From assembly GCF_019175385.1 (NCBI RefSeq), contig NC_083348.1:3921001-3985000 (forward strand): 64,000 bases of DNA, written 5' to 3'. Source of the stretch: Lycium barbarum (Eukaryota; Streptophyta; Magnoliopsida; Solanales; Solanaceae). The notes under the pieces are model-generated. The model searched no databases, had not been told where the DNA came from, and saw only the letters and a list, made by a program, of their open reading frames with translations. The translations under genes and the position numbers were made by a program. Shown here one piece after another: positions 24,086 through 35,948 of this stretch. Each line of letters opens with the position of its first letter. Within the stretch, counting starts at the first letter, position 1.

Positions 24086-24540
24086 GTTAGGGATTTGAAG
24101 TTTTCTATTGGTGATCAAGTTCTATTAAAGGTTTCACCCATGAAGGGTGTTATGAAGTTTGGTAAGAGGGGCAGTTGAGCCGTAGATACATTGGCCCATT
24201 TGAGATTGTGGATTGTATAGGCGATGTAGCTTATGAGTCGGCATTGCCGCCAGGCTTGGCAGGAGTCCATTCGATCTTTCATGTCTGGATGCTGATGAAA
24301 TACCACGCCGATGGTACCTACATTGTCTGTTGGGATTCTATGTTGCTTGATGAGAATTTGACTTATGAGGATGAGCCTATCGCAATCCTAGTTAGGCAGG
24401 TTTGAAAATTGAGGTCCAAGGAGATTGCTTCTGTGAAGGTGCAATGGAAGCACTGCCCTGTGGAAGGGGCTACTTGGAAGACTGAGTCCGATATGCGTAG
24501 CTAATATCCCCAGTTGTTCACTGATTCAGGTATTTCCCTA
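24086..24540 (+). pseudogene. pol C-terminus with chromodomain-like end (outer gypsy element, part 2)
   Basis: Immediately after the GGAAG duplication the integrase reading resumes with RDLKFSIGDQVLLKVSPMKG, then RRYIGPFEIVDCIGDVAYE, VHSIFHVWMLMKY and a chromodomain-like end (KVQWKHCPVEGATWKTESDM). In chromoviruses this end guides integration into heterochromatin. A frameshift near 24170 and stops near 24403 and 24501 break it. Confidence 0.85.
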
Positions 24541-24555
24541 CTTTCCTTCTTTACT

Positions 24556-24571
24556 TGCTCGGGGACGAGCA
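24556..24571 (+). promoter_or_regulatory. Hairpin upstream of the 3' LTR (outer element)
   Basis: TGCTCG-GGGA-CGAGCA: a 6-bp stem with the loop GGGA, about 20 bp before the LTR. Related hairpins occur at the same place in the two nested elements. Confidence 0.7.
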
Positions 24572-24591
24572 TCGGTTCAATTGGTATCTGA

Positions 24592-27424
24592 TGTAATGAC
24601 CAGTTTGGTCGTTATAGCTCTTTTGGCACTTTCGCCACTTCCGAGCATTGTTTGACTCACTTTTGACCCGAGGCTGACTTTTGGGCAACAAACCTTTTCT
24701 AGAGTTTCATCAACTCCGAGATGTCCGGAGGGTTACTTAGAACATGTATGTGTATTGATTCGGTTCCCAATGCATTGAGGTGCATTTCAGGACTTTGGAC
24801 GGGAAATGGAAAGTAGGCACAGGTCGTTAACTCGGTCAACGGGACCTCCGTTGAAAAAATTCCGAGAACACGAGTGCATTCGCAGCGTATTTTTGTATGA
24901 GTTTAGGTGGTCGGGGTATGAGCAGATGGCCTTGGGAATAACCCGAAAATTTGATGGAAGACTTTGAAAAATTAGGGATTTCTGGTGTCTGGTACCCGCA
25001 ATGGCTGCACCAGAGCCGCCCCAGCGGTACCGCTATGGCGGTGTAGTGACCGCTGGGGCGGTCATGGGCAAAATGGCCTCACCGCTGCAGCGGTGTCCCA
25101 GACGCCGCAGCAGCGCCACTGTAGCGGCACTCCCTTCGCCGTGGAGGTCACGGGCAGGGGAATTTCATTAAATGTGTCTTAAAATAAGACTTAGACCCTC
25201 ATTATGTCATAACTCGATATTGGAGCTTGGGAAGGTTTTTCTTGGTGATAAATTGAGGAATTTCTTGGAGGTAAAGCTTTGTCTAATCACCTACTTCTCT
25301 TTAATCATTATCATCTTAGAATCATCCCTTCCCTTTTCAATCCCTTAGAAGTAGAATTTGAAGAAGGGTTTTGGGACTTCTCCCTAAGGTTATAATTGAT
25401 AAAATTGATGATGTTAATACTAAAATGTGATGAATCTAAGCTTAGTAAGACATATCTTCCACTTTTAACGTTGAATTTCGGATTTGGAGAATTAGAGTTC
25501 ATACCCAATTTGGGGGTTTTACTAGAAATCAGATTTGGGGATGATTCTTGAGCTAAATCAAAAATTAATGATTGGGTTATGATTACCTAGGATTCAATTT
25601 GGTATTTTACCCGCGAATTTTCCGTTTCGCCCTTGTGGACCCGTTTCCCCAATTTCTAAGGTTAAAATGGACCTAATTGATATCATAGCAGTATTAGTAT
25701 CATTATTCATGATTTCTAATTTAGAATTCGATTATACTTAGACTACTTTGGTTCTGAGCTTCAGAGGAAGGGCAAGGCGATAGAGTGACTTATTGGTGTT
25801 GCGGTTCGACAGTCCAGGTATGTTACGGTTTACCTTTGGTGAGACTTAATATAGTCAATCACATATTTAGATTATGATGTCGGAGACAGCATGTGAACCT
25901 TCGGATGTGAAGTTGGGATGGAAATTGCCTTAGGTTGGGCCCTGATGTGTGTTGGGACTAGCCACCCCGTTATATGTGTTGATTGTTTAAAAGTGTTGGC
26001 TTGATGCCATTTCTAGTTAGTAGATAGCGAATGTTGCTTGTTATCCTGATTCGGATAGGATTGACATACCCGTTGATGGTATTTGTACTTTGATACATTG
26101 TTGGCGTACCCACTGTTGGTACTTGAGTTATTGATATATGTTGTCATACCCACTGTTGGTATTGTGATGTGATACATTGTTGGCGTACCCCATTGAGGTA
26201 CTTGTGATATTGATCCTACTTGTTGATGATTTACATATGCATTGCACGCATTCTCTCATATTATCATGCATGGTCGATATCCGGTGATTATCCGGTATCG
26301 TTGATGAGCGAAACTGATATTTGATAAACTCATTTACCTGAGTGATTGTGAAAAAGGCCGATGTCCGAAGATCCATTTCGGAATCGCTGTTTATATGAAA
26401 CTGATACTTGATAAACTCTTTTACTTGAGTGATTGATAGGAGGCCGATGTCCGAGGTTTCATGGCCGATTTCGATGTTATTTCGGAATCTATTGTAGTAC
26501 ATGGGCTCCGCGGGTCCTCCAGAGTGGTGCCGGTGAGACTCCTCCTGTGAGCAATTAGCCAGGGTCCTGTCTGTCTGTTTGACAAAGATCCGGGATGGGT
26601 GGCGCTCAGACTTCGCGAGTCACACTGGGTTGTGCTGCCGAGACGTCGATATTTCCGTCCGGAGTACATGTGTACATCTCATTTGCATAGCATGGCATGG
26701 CATCACATTCATACCATTATTGCATTGCATTGCATTATGACTTGAGTGAGATGTCGTGATGATTGTATTGTGACTATTGTGGTGTTGATTCTATTGTGTT
26801 GATTGTTCCAGGATTAGATATACTCAGACTTATTATATTGGGGTTAGATACTTATATAGGTGTTGATGGATACTCGGTTACGATTATATTGTTCCCTGCG
26901 TGATTGGTTTACTTGTTTATCTGCCTTATTTTTTTGAATTGTGTTAACTATGCTTAGTCGGCCTATGATGTTTACCAGTACTGTTGTTTGTACTGACCTG
27001 CACTTGCTGCATTCTTTTATAAATGCAGAGTATCAGGACGGATCTACTTCTTTGACTCGTGGTTGATCGACTCCTCAGCTTCTACTTGAGTTTTCCAGGG
27101 TGAGCATGGCGTCCGCTGACCTCGAAGACTCTTCTATTGCTTATGTCTTACTTTTCTTCCAATACATGATTTGAGACATTTATGTATTATTATTCAGACC
27201 TTAGTATTCGGATTTAGATGCTCTTGTATGACCAGACCAGATACTGAGGTAGTTTCATTTACTTCCGCACTTATCTATAGTATATTATATTGTGAGACTT
27301 ACGTCATTTTACTTCTTCCGCTATTTTATTATAATTATTGATTGTGAACGTTGAGTTAATGGTTCGCCTACCGAGGTGGGAATGATAGGTGCCCGCATGA
27401 CCTAGGCTAAAATGGGTCGTGACA
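24592..27424 (+). repeat. 3' LTR of the outer gypsy element
   Basis: 2833 bp, from TGTAATGACCAGTTTGGTCG to GTCGTGACA. Its last 692 bases match 1-691. Inside are a GCGGT/ACCGC inverted-motif cluster (24995-25140) and short repeats of TACCCACTGTTGGTA at about 26095-26205. No host gene is seen in it. Confidence 0.88.
24995..25140 (+). repeat. ACCGC/GCGGT inverted-motif cluster in LTR
   Basis: ACCGCTATGGCGGT, ACCGCTGGGGCGGT, ACCGCTGCAGCGGT and CACTGTAGCGGC-type motifs crowd ~140 bp of otherwise AT-rich DNA. The offset from the LTR start (about 400-550 bp) is close to that of the ACGG/CCGT cluster in the nested element. Confidence 0.7.
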
Positions 27425-28506
27425 AGACATTATGTGGTTTTGTGTTGAGAAAAAACTATAAAATCAGCCCTAGGCTTACAAGCCTAGTGGACTTTAAAAA
27501 AAAAATGTGGAAGGAAAATGACATAGATGGAAAAAAAATTACATTAAAGCATAACTTTGAGTGGTATATGTGGGCGTATAGGGTTAAAATATTTAGTATA
27601 AATATAAAGTATAAAAGACTTGGCATTATCATGCACACATCTTAAAAATTTGAATATAATTGAAGAAGTATTACACTCGATCTATTTTGTCTTCTTTATA
27701 TTCTCCAATCATAATATTTGTTTTCCTAGATATAATTCTCTTCTCAATATTGATTGGTTTCTTTTATAATAATCAAACATCACTTTTTCTAATTTTCTAT
27801 CCATCAAAATGGTACTCATCTCAAAAATCTCATCGATGTAAAAGAAAAATTAAAATCATTCCTGATTAAGAACAATAGATATTGTATTACATAAATTTGT
27901 AATCTAAATTTGCATTTGAGTCGTCACATATAACTTACTTTTTAGAATATATTTACATATCAGTTTCACCACCATTGCAATTAACTATCACTAATACTTT
28001 TTCAAGAATTAAAAGAAGATAAATAGAAATTACATATATGTTTTCTCTTTTCTCCATGCACTACTTACACATTCTTAACAGCATAGTCACTTTCCGGCAT
28101 AAAATTCACTAGCGTATTTCAATCAACTTATGTAGTCTTTTTTAAATACATGACCGAAGAAATATTTATATCATAAGCTGAGCTCTTCAATCTTCGCTTG
28201 TTCTTTTCAATATTCTGAAAATACCCGAAAATAGGATATACATATCCAAGAATCAATCTTCAAATCTACAAAGCAAATTTATAGTCTAATTAAAATAAAA
28301 AAGGCCAAAAAGAAAAAGGAAGAGAATAAATCAAACATAAAAGTATATAAAAAGAAAAAAAGAAGACAAATAGATACGTGTCCGAAACAATTGATGTTGA
28401 ATTCTCCTGAAACCTTTTTCAAATTACTTTCCTATGCAAAATGCCTAAAATCAATATAAAATAATCCATAATAATCAGTAAATTAAACAGAGGAACTACA
28501 CTTATA
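27425..28506. other. AT-rich intergenic DNA, no feature recognised
   Basis: Starts directly after the 3' LTR. Only short unrelated frames are present on both strands. Confidence 0.7.
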
Positions 28507-29213
28507 CAATAACAACAAGAGCCAAGTGAAATCCCCTAACGTGGGGTCTGGGGAGGGTAGAGTGTACGAAGAACTTACTCCTATCAAGGTAGGACGGCTG
28601 TTTCCGAAAGACCATCGGCTCAATAGAAAGCATAAAAAGAGGTCAGATAAGGCCAAGAATTCAAAGCGATATAGAAATGAAAATAACGAAAGCGACTAAG
28701 TCATGATGAAGCAATTTGCAAAGGGATAGTAGCTACCAAAGATAAAATAAGATAATCAAAGTACAGAAAATAATAGATAGTAGCAGAAATCCAAGCACAA
28801 GAAACTATAGCACGATAATGTGACTACTAGTATATATGAAAGGATAAACAAAACTATCTACTAGCCTTCTACCCTAATCTGAGTCTTCTATACCCTCCTA
28901 TCTAAGGTCATGTCTTCGGTAAGCTGTAACTGCGTCATGTCATGTCTAATCACCTCTTCCCAATACTTCTTCGGCCTACCCCTACCTCTTCTGAAACCAT
29001 CCATGGCCAACCTCTCACACCTCCGCACTGGGGCATCTGTGTCTCTCCTCTTCACATGTCCAAACCATCTCAGTCTCGCTTCCCGCATCTTGTCTTCCAC
29101 TGGGGTCACTCCCATCTTGTCCCGGATAGCCTCATTCCTAATCCTGTACCTCCTAGTGTGCCCACACATCCATCTCAACATTCTCATCTCGGCAACTTTC
29201 ATCTTTTGAACGT
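28507..29213 (-). mobile_element. 5'-truncated RTE-type LINE
   Basis: On the minus strand 29202-28888 encodes 104 residues of the C-terminal region of plant RTE reverse transcriptases: [41 protein letters not shown] and [16 protein letters not shown]. Its 3' part contains the GTGGGGTCTGGGGAGGGTAG motif (given here as on the + strand) and ends at the left in a TTG-type simple repeat (+ strand CAATAACAACAA), as in RTE elements. The endonuclease and catalytic reverse transcriptase parts are missing, so it is a dead 5'-truncated insertion. Confidence 0.88.
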
Positions 29214-29566
29214 GAGAGATATAAAATATAAAATAAACAAAAACGCAAAAAAATAAATAAATAAATAAATAAAAGAGAAAGAGTTCTTAAAGTTCTTAAC
29301 CTCTCCCAACCACGACCACATATTGCTCCTCCTCCTCAAACTTGTAAAGGGGAGAAGTATCAAATTCAAATACCCAAACGCAAACACCCAAGACCCAAAT
29401 ATATAGATATCTCCGTTATGCAGTTACTAAGTGCATTTCTTCTTACTTATTTTATCATTAATTATTAATTATTAATTATTAATTATTAATTAATAGTAAT
29501 AGTAACGCCCAGGAACGTTTTTTTCTAGTGGTTCTACTCTGAGATTTTTGTGTCTTCAAGATTAAG
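29214..29566. repeat. Simple repeats and AT-rich spacer
   Basis: Contains an AAAT-type microsatellite (about 29248-29272) and an ATTATTA-type microsatellite (about 29458-29495). No gene is visible. Confidence 0.75.
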
Positions 29567-29800
29567 AGTCTATTTGGCCTAGCATTTTGAGGTCAAAAGT
29601 GTTTTTTTTTTTTGGGGGGGGGGGAGAAAAAACATTTTTTTGGGATATTTGAGCTATTTGGCCAAATAGTAAAACTACTTTTAAATAGAAGCAGAAGCAA
29701 TTTTTCTGCGGTTGGGGAGAAGCCAAAAATTATTTTTCAAGACAAATATTCCTACCATAAATACATATTACCAAGTATAATCCTCATTAATCCATTAATT
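29567..29800 (-). mobile_element. MITE relic related to 54385-54942, opposite orientation
   Basis: The stretch from TTTGGCC at its left end through TTTTTCTGCGGTTGGGGAGAAGC to AAATACATATTACCAAGTA matches the reverse complement of about 54700-54942. One end and the rest of the element are missing. Confidence 0.7.
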
Positions 29801-29981
29801 TTTAATTAAGAATTCTTTTACTTTATTTTACGTAGTATAAAGTTAGCTTCCACGTATGGCATAGACTTTTATAAATTGTGGAATGATTTTGAATTTTGTT
29901 TTGGTTGTAGATTTTTAGTATATTTAAATCATTGTGTTGATATTATATCAATATTTAATATTTTTTTAATTTATATATGTA

Positions 29982-32806
29982 TTTTTTTTTTGACAATTAA
30001 CAGATATTTTATTAATCACCAAGTAGTCACTGTACATAACCAGAGCACACCACATCCCGATTGCCCATCTCATTTCACCTATAAGTCTCCTCTATCTCCA
30101 AACAAACATAACCTATAAAGAACAAATAGTATCAAACAAGTTCCTATTTTCCCTAACTCGTATGCACATATTAGTTTGTATCATATGTATCATCTTATCC
30201 ATGGTGACTGTTTTGCTTTGAAATACTCTAGAGTTCCTTTCACACCAAACTTCATATACCACTGCTGCAAAGCAAGCCTTCAGCACATTTCTAGGATTTT
30301 TCGACTTGCTATGTTGTTGAACCCAATTCCATTCTCTCCCCCAATCTAAGATAGTCCTCTGCCAACCCAACCATTGCAAAATCCTCAGCCATATTTCATG
30401 AGAATATGTGCACTCAAAATAAAGATGTTCAATGGTCTCAGGCTGGTTGTTGCACAATACACAAGTGCCATTAATTCCCATACCCCATTTTAACGGCAGA
30501 TCTTTTGTTCTCATTCTACCAAGGAGTGCCAACCATAGTATGAACACATGTTTTGGACATGCCACATTATGGCACACTAGTCCTCTCCATGGAACAGTTG
30601 TGACAGCCCCTCTTAGTATTTTGTAAGCACACTTGATCTGAAATTTACCTCTGTCCTGTAGTTGTTGTTGACTTGCAAGCATTGGCCAAAATTTCCTCAT
30701 GTGAAAGATCTTCCGGATCATCCATGCTGCCTGCCTAGGAGGCTCCATTGTTAGCCAGTCTTGGTTCTTGATGTAGTATGTTTGCACCCAGGTGATCCAT
30801 AACTTTTCCTTTTGTTAACTGAGAGCCCATAACAGTTTACATATTGCTGATTGGTTCCATATCTTAAGATTAATGAAATTCAAACCCCCTGCACCTTTGG
30901 GAAGGCAAACTTTTTCCCAAGCTACGAGTGCCCTCCTTGATATGGTTGCCTCTCCTGTCCATAGGTAGCTTCTGCATGTTGCTTCAATGAGTTTGATCAC
31001 TTTTTGGGGCAAGAGAAAGAGCTGAGACCAGTATGCCTGAATACCAAATAGTACTGATCAAATCATTTGAACTCTACCTGCATAGGACATTCCTCTAGCC
31101 ATCCATGATGTGATTCTAGCTGTTATCTTATCCACCAAAGGTTGACATTGGGCTACAGTGAGTATTTTTGTAGATAATGGCACCCCTAAATATTTGAAAG
31201 ATAGCTCACCAATCTCATACCCAAGCAGGGATATAATTGCTTCCCTTGTATCATTATCCACACCACCAAAGTATACTTGACTTTTGTTTAAGTTGGCTTT
31301 CAACCCTGAAGCTTCAGAGAACATAGCAAACCTATCTTTCAATAGTTGGACAGATCTTATATCTCCTCTTGTGAACATGAGGAGGTCATCAGCAAAACAT
31401 AAGTGAGTAATTCCCAGTCTTTGGTACCTTGGATGATAATTAAAATCAGGATCCTCTTCAGTGTATTGAGGTATCTGTTCCGATATTCCATAAGTATCCC
31501 AAACAAGTAGGGGGACCTGGGGTGCCCTTGTCTCAACCCTCTTCTAGCCACCATGTTATCTGAGAGAATACCATTAATTTGAAAGTTGTAGCTGACAGTT
31601 TGCACACACAATATGATCCATCTCACTATCTGTTCAGGAAACCCCAATTCTATCAGTATTTGTTGGATGAAACACCATTCAACTGAATCATAATCCTTCT
31701 GGATGTCCACTTTGATCATACATCTAGGTGAAATTTGCTTCCTTGTATACCCTTTGACTAGCTCATGACTAATCAAGATGTTATCAGATATAACTCTCCC
31801 TGGTATGAAAGCTGATTGGTTTAGACCTACCAGTCCATCAATAACTCCCCTAATTCTGTTAGATATCACCTTTGATATGATCTTATACATGGTGGAACAA
31901 CAAGTTATTGGCCTGAAATCCCTAACTGTCTCAGGGTAAGAAGTTTTTGGAATCAAGGTCACAACAGTGTTGTTTACAGCTCTTAGAAGTTTATTTCGCA
32001 GAAAAACTTCCTGCACTGACTTATACATATCATCTTGAACTGTATCCTATGCCTTCTTGAAGAAACAAGAGTTAAACCCGTCAATTCCTGGTGCTTTATT
32101 CTCATCAATATCAAATAATGCTCTCTTAATCTCCATTTGTGTTACAGGTGCACATAGGTCTCTTTGTTGTGCTGGAGATAGTCTAGGTCCATTCCTTATC
32201 ACCCTTACATCAATAGCTGGGAGTTGCTCTGCCTGAGACCCAAGTAAACCCTTATAGAAGTTCATAATTTCATTTTCTATCTCTTTATGTTGGAATAGTG
32301 TTTTCCCTGACCCATCTTTAAGTACAGATATGTTGTTTGAACTGGATATGGCCTTCATACATGCAAAAAAATACTTATTATTTTCATCCCCATAATTGAT
32401 CCAGTGTGCTTTTGATTTCTGTTTTAGGGTCCGCTCTTGAAGTTCTGACCATCTTTGCAAGTTTGCTAAAGCTTCCTTCTCCTGTTGTGCAAGTCCCTGA
32501 TCCAAAACATTATGCATTGTTTGGGTCACTTGTGCTTGAATTATTTGCAGCCTCTCTCTTGCTCTTGCACTCTTCTATCTAGACTTCCCATGTGAGTGTG
32601 CATTAAAATTTCCAGTGGCTCTTTACAAAGCCTAAGCTTTTGCCATACCCTGTACGTGGCACTTCCCTGCACCTGTGTGCTCCCTATGATGCCCACTGTC
32701 TCCATAAAATCAGCATGCTCAGCAAGAATATTCAGGAAACGAAATGGTCGTTTGGCTCCTCCATTAGATCTGGTATGTTCAATGTGGGGCCCATGGTAAA
32801 GGACCG
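29982..32806 (-). pseudogene. 5'-truncated L1 LINE ORF2 (reverse transcriptase and zf-RVT)
   Basis: Reading right to left: the end of the endonuclease region (PFRFLNILAEHADFMETV near 32740) and its linker; reverse transcriptase with NKAPGIDGFNSCFFKKA near 32080, RPITCCSTMYKIISKVISNR near 31890, NQSAFIPGRVISDNILI near 31800 and the catalytic FADD at about 31385-31396; then the L1 zf-RVT domain (about 30200-30650) with the cysteines of CVLCNNQPETIEHLYFEC. A 10-base T run at 29982-29991 is the poly(A) tail seen from the other strand. Frameshifts near 32535, 31370 and 31035 and stops near 32040 and 30810 kill it. The endonuclease N-terminus and ORF1 are missing. It abuts a gypsy integrase at 32806/32807. 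Confidence 0.9.
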
Positions 32807-35800
32807 ATCCATTCCCCATTTCATAAAAGGTCAAGGGGACAAGACCGGGTGCAGTAACTCCCCCGGTTGGTGTATCATTGGCGCATGCTTTTGGCACCCA
32901 TCACATCTACGGATAAAGCTTTTCGCGTCTTCTTCCATTTGGTTCCAGTAATACCCTGCCCTGATAATCTTTCGAACTAAGGCTTCGGCACCGTAGTGGT
33001 TACCGCATGTTCCTTCGTGAACCTCTCTCATCACATAGTCCCTTTCTCTGGGTCCTAATCACTTAGCCAAAGGTCCGTAGAAATACTAGCGATATAATTG
33101 ATCGTCTACCAAGCAGTATCGGGCTGCTTTGGTTCGAAGGGACCTCGATTATTTTGGGTCATTTGGGAGTTTCCATCACGCAAGTAGTCGATGTATTTGT
33201 TGCTCCAATCCCATGTCAGACCCATTGCATTATCTCAGCTTGACCATTTTCCACTGCCGAGTTCATCAATTGGATGACCGTGCCAGAATTGAACTCTTCC
33301 GCTTCAATTGATGAGCCTAAGTTGGCCAATGCATCTGCCTCGTTTTTCTGCTCCCTCGGTACATGTTGCATGGTCCATTTTTTAAACCGATGCAATATTA
33401 CTTGAGTTTTTTCCAAGTATCTTTGCATTCGTTCATCATTGACCTCGAAGACGCCATTGACTTGGTTGATGACCAGAAGGAAGTCACACTTTGCTTCGAT
33501 CACTTCAGCCCCTAAACTCTGAGCCAATTCTAGACCTGCAATCATAGCCTCATACTCGGTTTCATTGTTAGTTAATTTCATGGTTCTGATTAATTGTCTA
33601 ATAGCGTCACTTGCGGGGGCCTTAAGAACAATGCCCAACCCGGTCCTCTTTAGGTTCGATGCCCCGCCTATATATAGGGTCCAGATACCCGAAGCCTTTC
33701 TCGAAGTTAACAAGAGCTATTTCTCTACCTCGGGAATCATGGCGGGGGTAAAGTCTGCTACAAAATCAGATACGATTTGAGATTTAATAGTCGTTCTAGG
33801 CTTATACTCGATATCATAACCGCTAATCTCTATGGCCCATTTGGTCAATCTACCCGATAGTTCCGGTTTATGCATGACATTTTTAACGGGTAAGTAGTTA
33901 CCACATATATGGGGTGACATTGAAAGTAAGGTATTAGCTTCCTTGAAGCACTTACCAATGCCAAGGATAATTTTTTGAGGTGCAGATAACGGGTTTGTGC
34001 ATCCCCTAATGTCCTACTTACATAATAGATTGGAAATTGTATACCTCCTTCTTCTTTGACCAAGACGCTGCTCACCGCAACCTCGGATACTGCTAAATAT
34101 AGGAACAGTTGTTCATCTACCTTCGGCGTGTGCAGCAAGGGTGGGCTCGACAAGTATCGCTTCAACTCTTGCAAGGCCTTTTGACATTCTGGTGTCCAAA
34201 CGAAGTCATTCTTCTTCCTCAGCAGAGAGAAGAAACGGTGACTTTTATCTGATGACCTAGAGATGAACCGGCTCAGAGCTGTTATCCTTCCGGTCAGCCT
34301 TTGCACTACCTTCACGTTGTTTACCACTTCAATGTCCTCAATGGTTTTGATTTTATTCGGGTTAATTTCAATCCCCCGATTTGATACAATAAAGCAAAAA
34401 AAATTGCCAGATCGGACCCCGAAAGCACACTTCTCCGGGTTCAGCTTCATGTTGTATTTGCAAAGTACATCGAAGGTATCCTGCAAATGTTTTAAATGGT
34501 CCTCTATTTCCAGGGACTTAACTAACATATCATCAATGTAAACCTCCATTGTTTTACCTATCTGTTCTTCGAACATTTGGTTAACTAGGCGTTGATAAGT
34601 TGCTCCGGCATTTTTTAATCCAAATGGCATGACATTGTAACAATAAGTCCCATATCAGGTAATAAAAGAAGTTTTCTCCTGATCCTCCGGGTGCATCCAA
34701 ATCTGGTTGTACCCGGAGTAGGCATCGAGAAAACTTAACATCTCATGCCCGGCCGTCGCATCAATCATTCGATCGATGTGAGGCATAGGGAATGAATCCC
34801 TCAGGCATGCAATGAATCCTTCGGGCATTCTTTGTTTAGATCTTTATAGTCAATGAACATTCTAAATTTGTTACCTTTCTTCGGCACAACGACGATGTTG
34901 GCCATCCGGTCAAGATATTTAACCTCTCGAATAGAGCCTATTTTTAAAAGCTTTGTTACCTCATCTTTAACGAAGGCATGCTTTGATTTTGCCATCGGTC
35001 TTCTTTCCTGTTTGCCGGAGTGAATTTCCTATCAAGGCTGAGCTTATGTGTTGTAACTTCCGGTGGCACACCTGTCATGTCTATATGGGACCACGCAAAA
35101 CAATCGGCATTAGCTTGAAGAAATTTAATTAACTTGTTCCTGAGCTCCGAGGTCAGCCTCGTGCCCAGGTATACCTTTCTATCCGGTAAATGCACGAACA
35201 AGATGATCTGATCCAACTCCTCCAAAGTAGATTTGGTCGCATCTGAATCATCTAGTAATATGAATTATCTGGGCACACCAAAATCATCCTCTTCGAAATC
35301 CGGGCTCATCTCATTCTACTCTCCATTTGAGCTCGTATTATTTAATTGCTATTTGGTGTCCTTGTCTTTGATTGGCTCGTTAGCCTTTTGAACCGGTGTC
35401 TTCAAAACGAAGGGGGCTTCTTCGACCGAGAACATTTCCCTTACTGCGGGTTGTTCACCGCGGACATTTTTTATCCCTTCCGAAGTTGGGAACTTCAACA
35501 TCTGATGTAATGTCGATGGCACCGCCCTCATGCTATGAATCCACGGTCTGTCGAGTAAAGCATTATATTTCATCTCCCCCTCGATGACATAGAACAAGGG
35601 CTATTGTATGGTCCCGTCGATGTTGACCGGTAAATAAATTTCTCCTTTTGTAGTTTCACTTGCCATATTGAATCCGCTAAGCACCCGAGCTACCGGAATG
35701 ATTTGATTCAGCAACTTCAGTTGTTCTACCACTCTCCATCGGATAATGTTGGCTGAACTATCTGGGTCAATCAAAATATGTTTAACTTATGATTTAAAAA

Positions 35801-35948
35801 TAAGAATAGAGATTACCAATGAATCATTGTGCGGTTGAATGATGCCTTCTGCATCCTCATCGTTGAAGGAGATAGACCCCTCGGGCATGTAATCCGTGGT
35901 CCGCTTTTCTTGTATAATCAAAACCATTGTTCTTTTCATCATCGGCCC
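32807..35948 (-). pseudogene. pol of Tat-lineage gypsy (protease, RT, RNase H, second RNase H, partial integrase)
   Basis: Order right to left: a protease whose active site reads DPDSSANI near 35745 instead of the usual DSGSS; the connecting motif [13 protein letters not shown] near 35560; reverse transcriptase with FVKDEVTKLLKIGSIREV near 34960, MPFGLKNAGATYQRLVN near 34620 and YIDD at about 34529-34540; RNase H up to 33850; a second RNase H with GIGLGIVLKAP-like TGLGIVLKAP near 33650, ETEYEAMIAGL and HVPREQKNEADALANLG near 33330; integrase zinc finger with RRCDGCQKHAPMIHQPGELL near 32880, breaking off after WPFMKWGMD. The first catalytic Asp of the second RNase H is Gly (LYIGGASN where LYVDGASN is usual). 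A stop near 34655 and several frameshifts are present. Confidence 0.88.

Larger units (their letters stand above)
1..27424 (+). mobile_element. Decayed Tekay-like Ty3/gypsy retrotransposon hosting two nested elements
   Basis: The first 691 bases match 26733-27424, so they are the end of the 5' LTR and the 3' LTR of one element. Between them lie a tRNA-iMet primer site, gag, protease, reverse transcriptase, RNase H, integrase and a C-terminal chromodomain-like segment, in the order typical of chromoviruses; long LTRs and the chromo-like end fit the Tekay/Del lineage. The coding part is cut by two later insertions (1250-8187 and 11387-24080) and by several stops and frameshifts, so this copy cannot encode its own proteins. 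The left end and its target duplication lie outside the window. Confidence 0.9.

Noticed and set aside
28910..29256. Plus-strand frames over the RTE LINE
   Set aside because: Antisense shadows of the minus-strand reverse transcriptase end.
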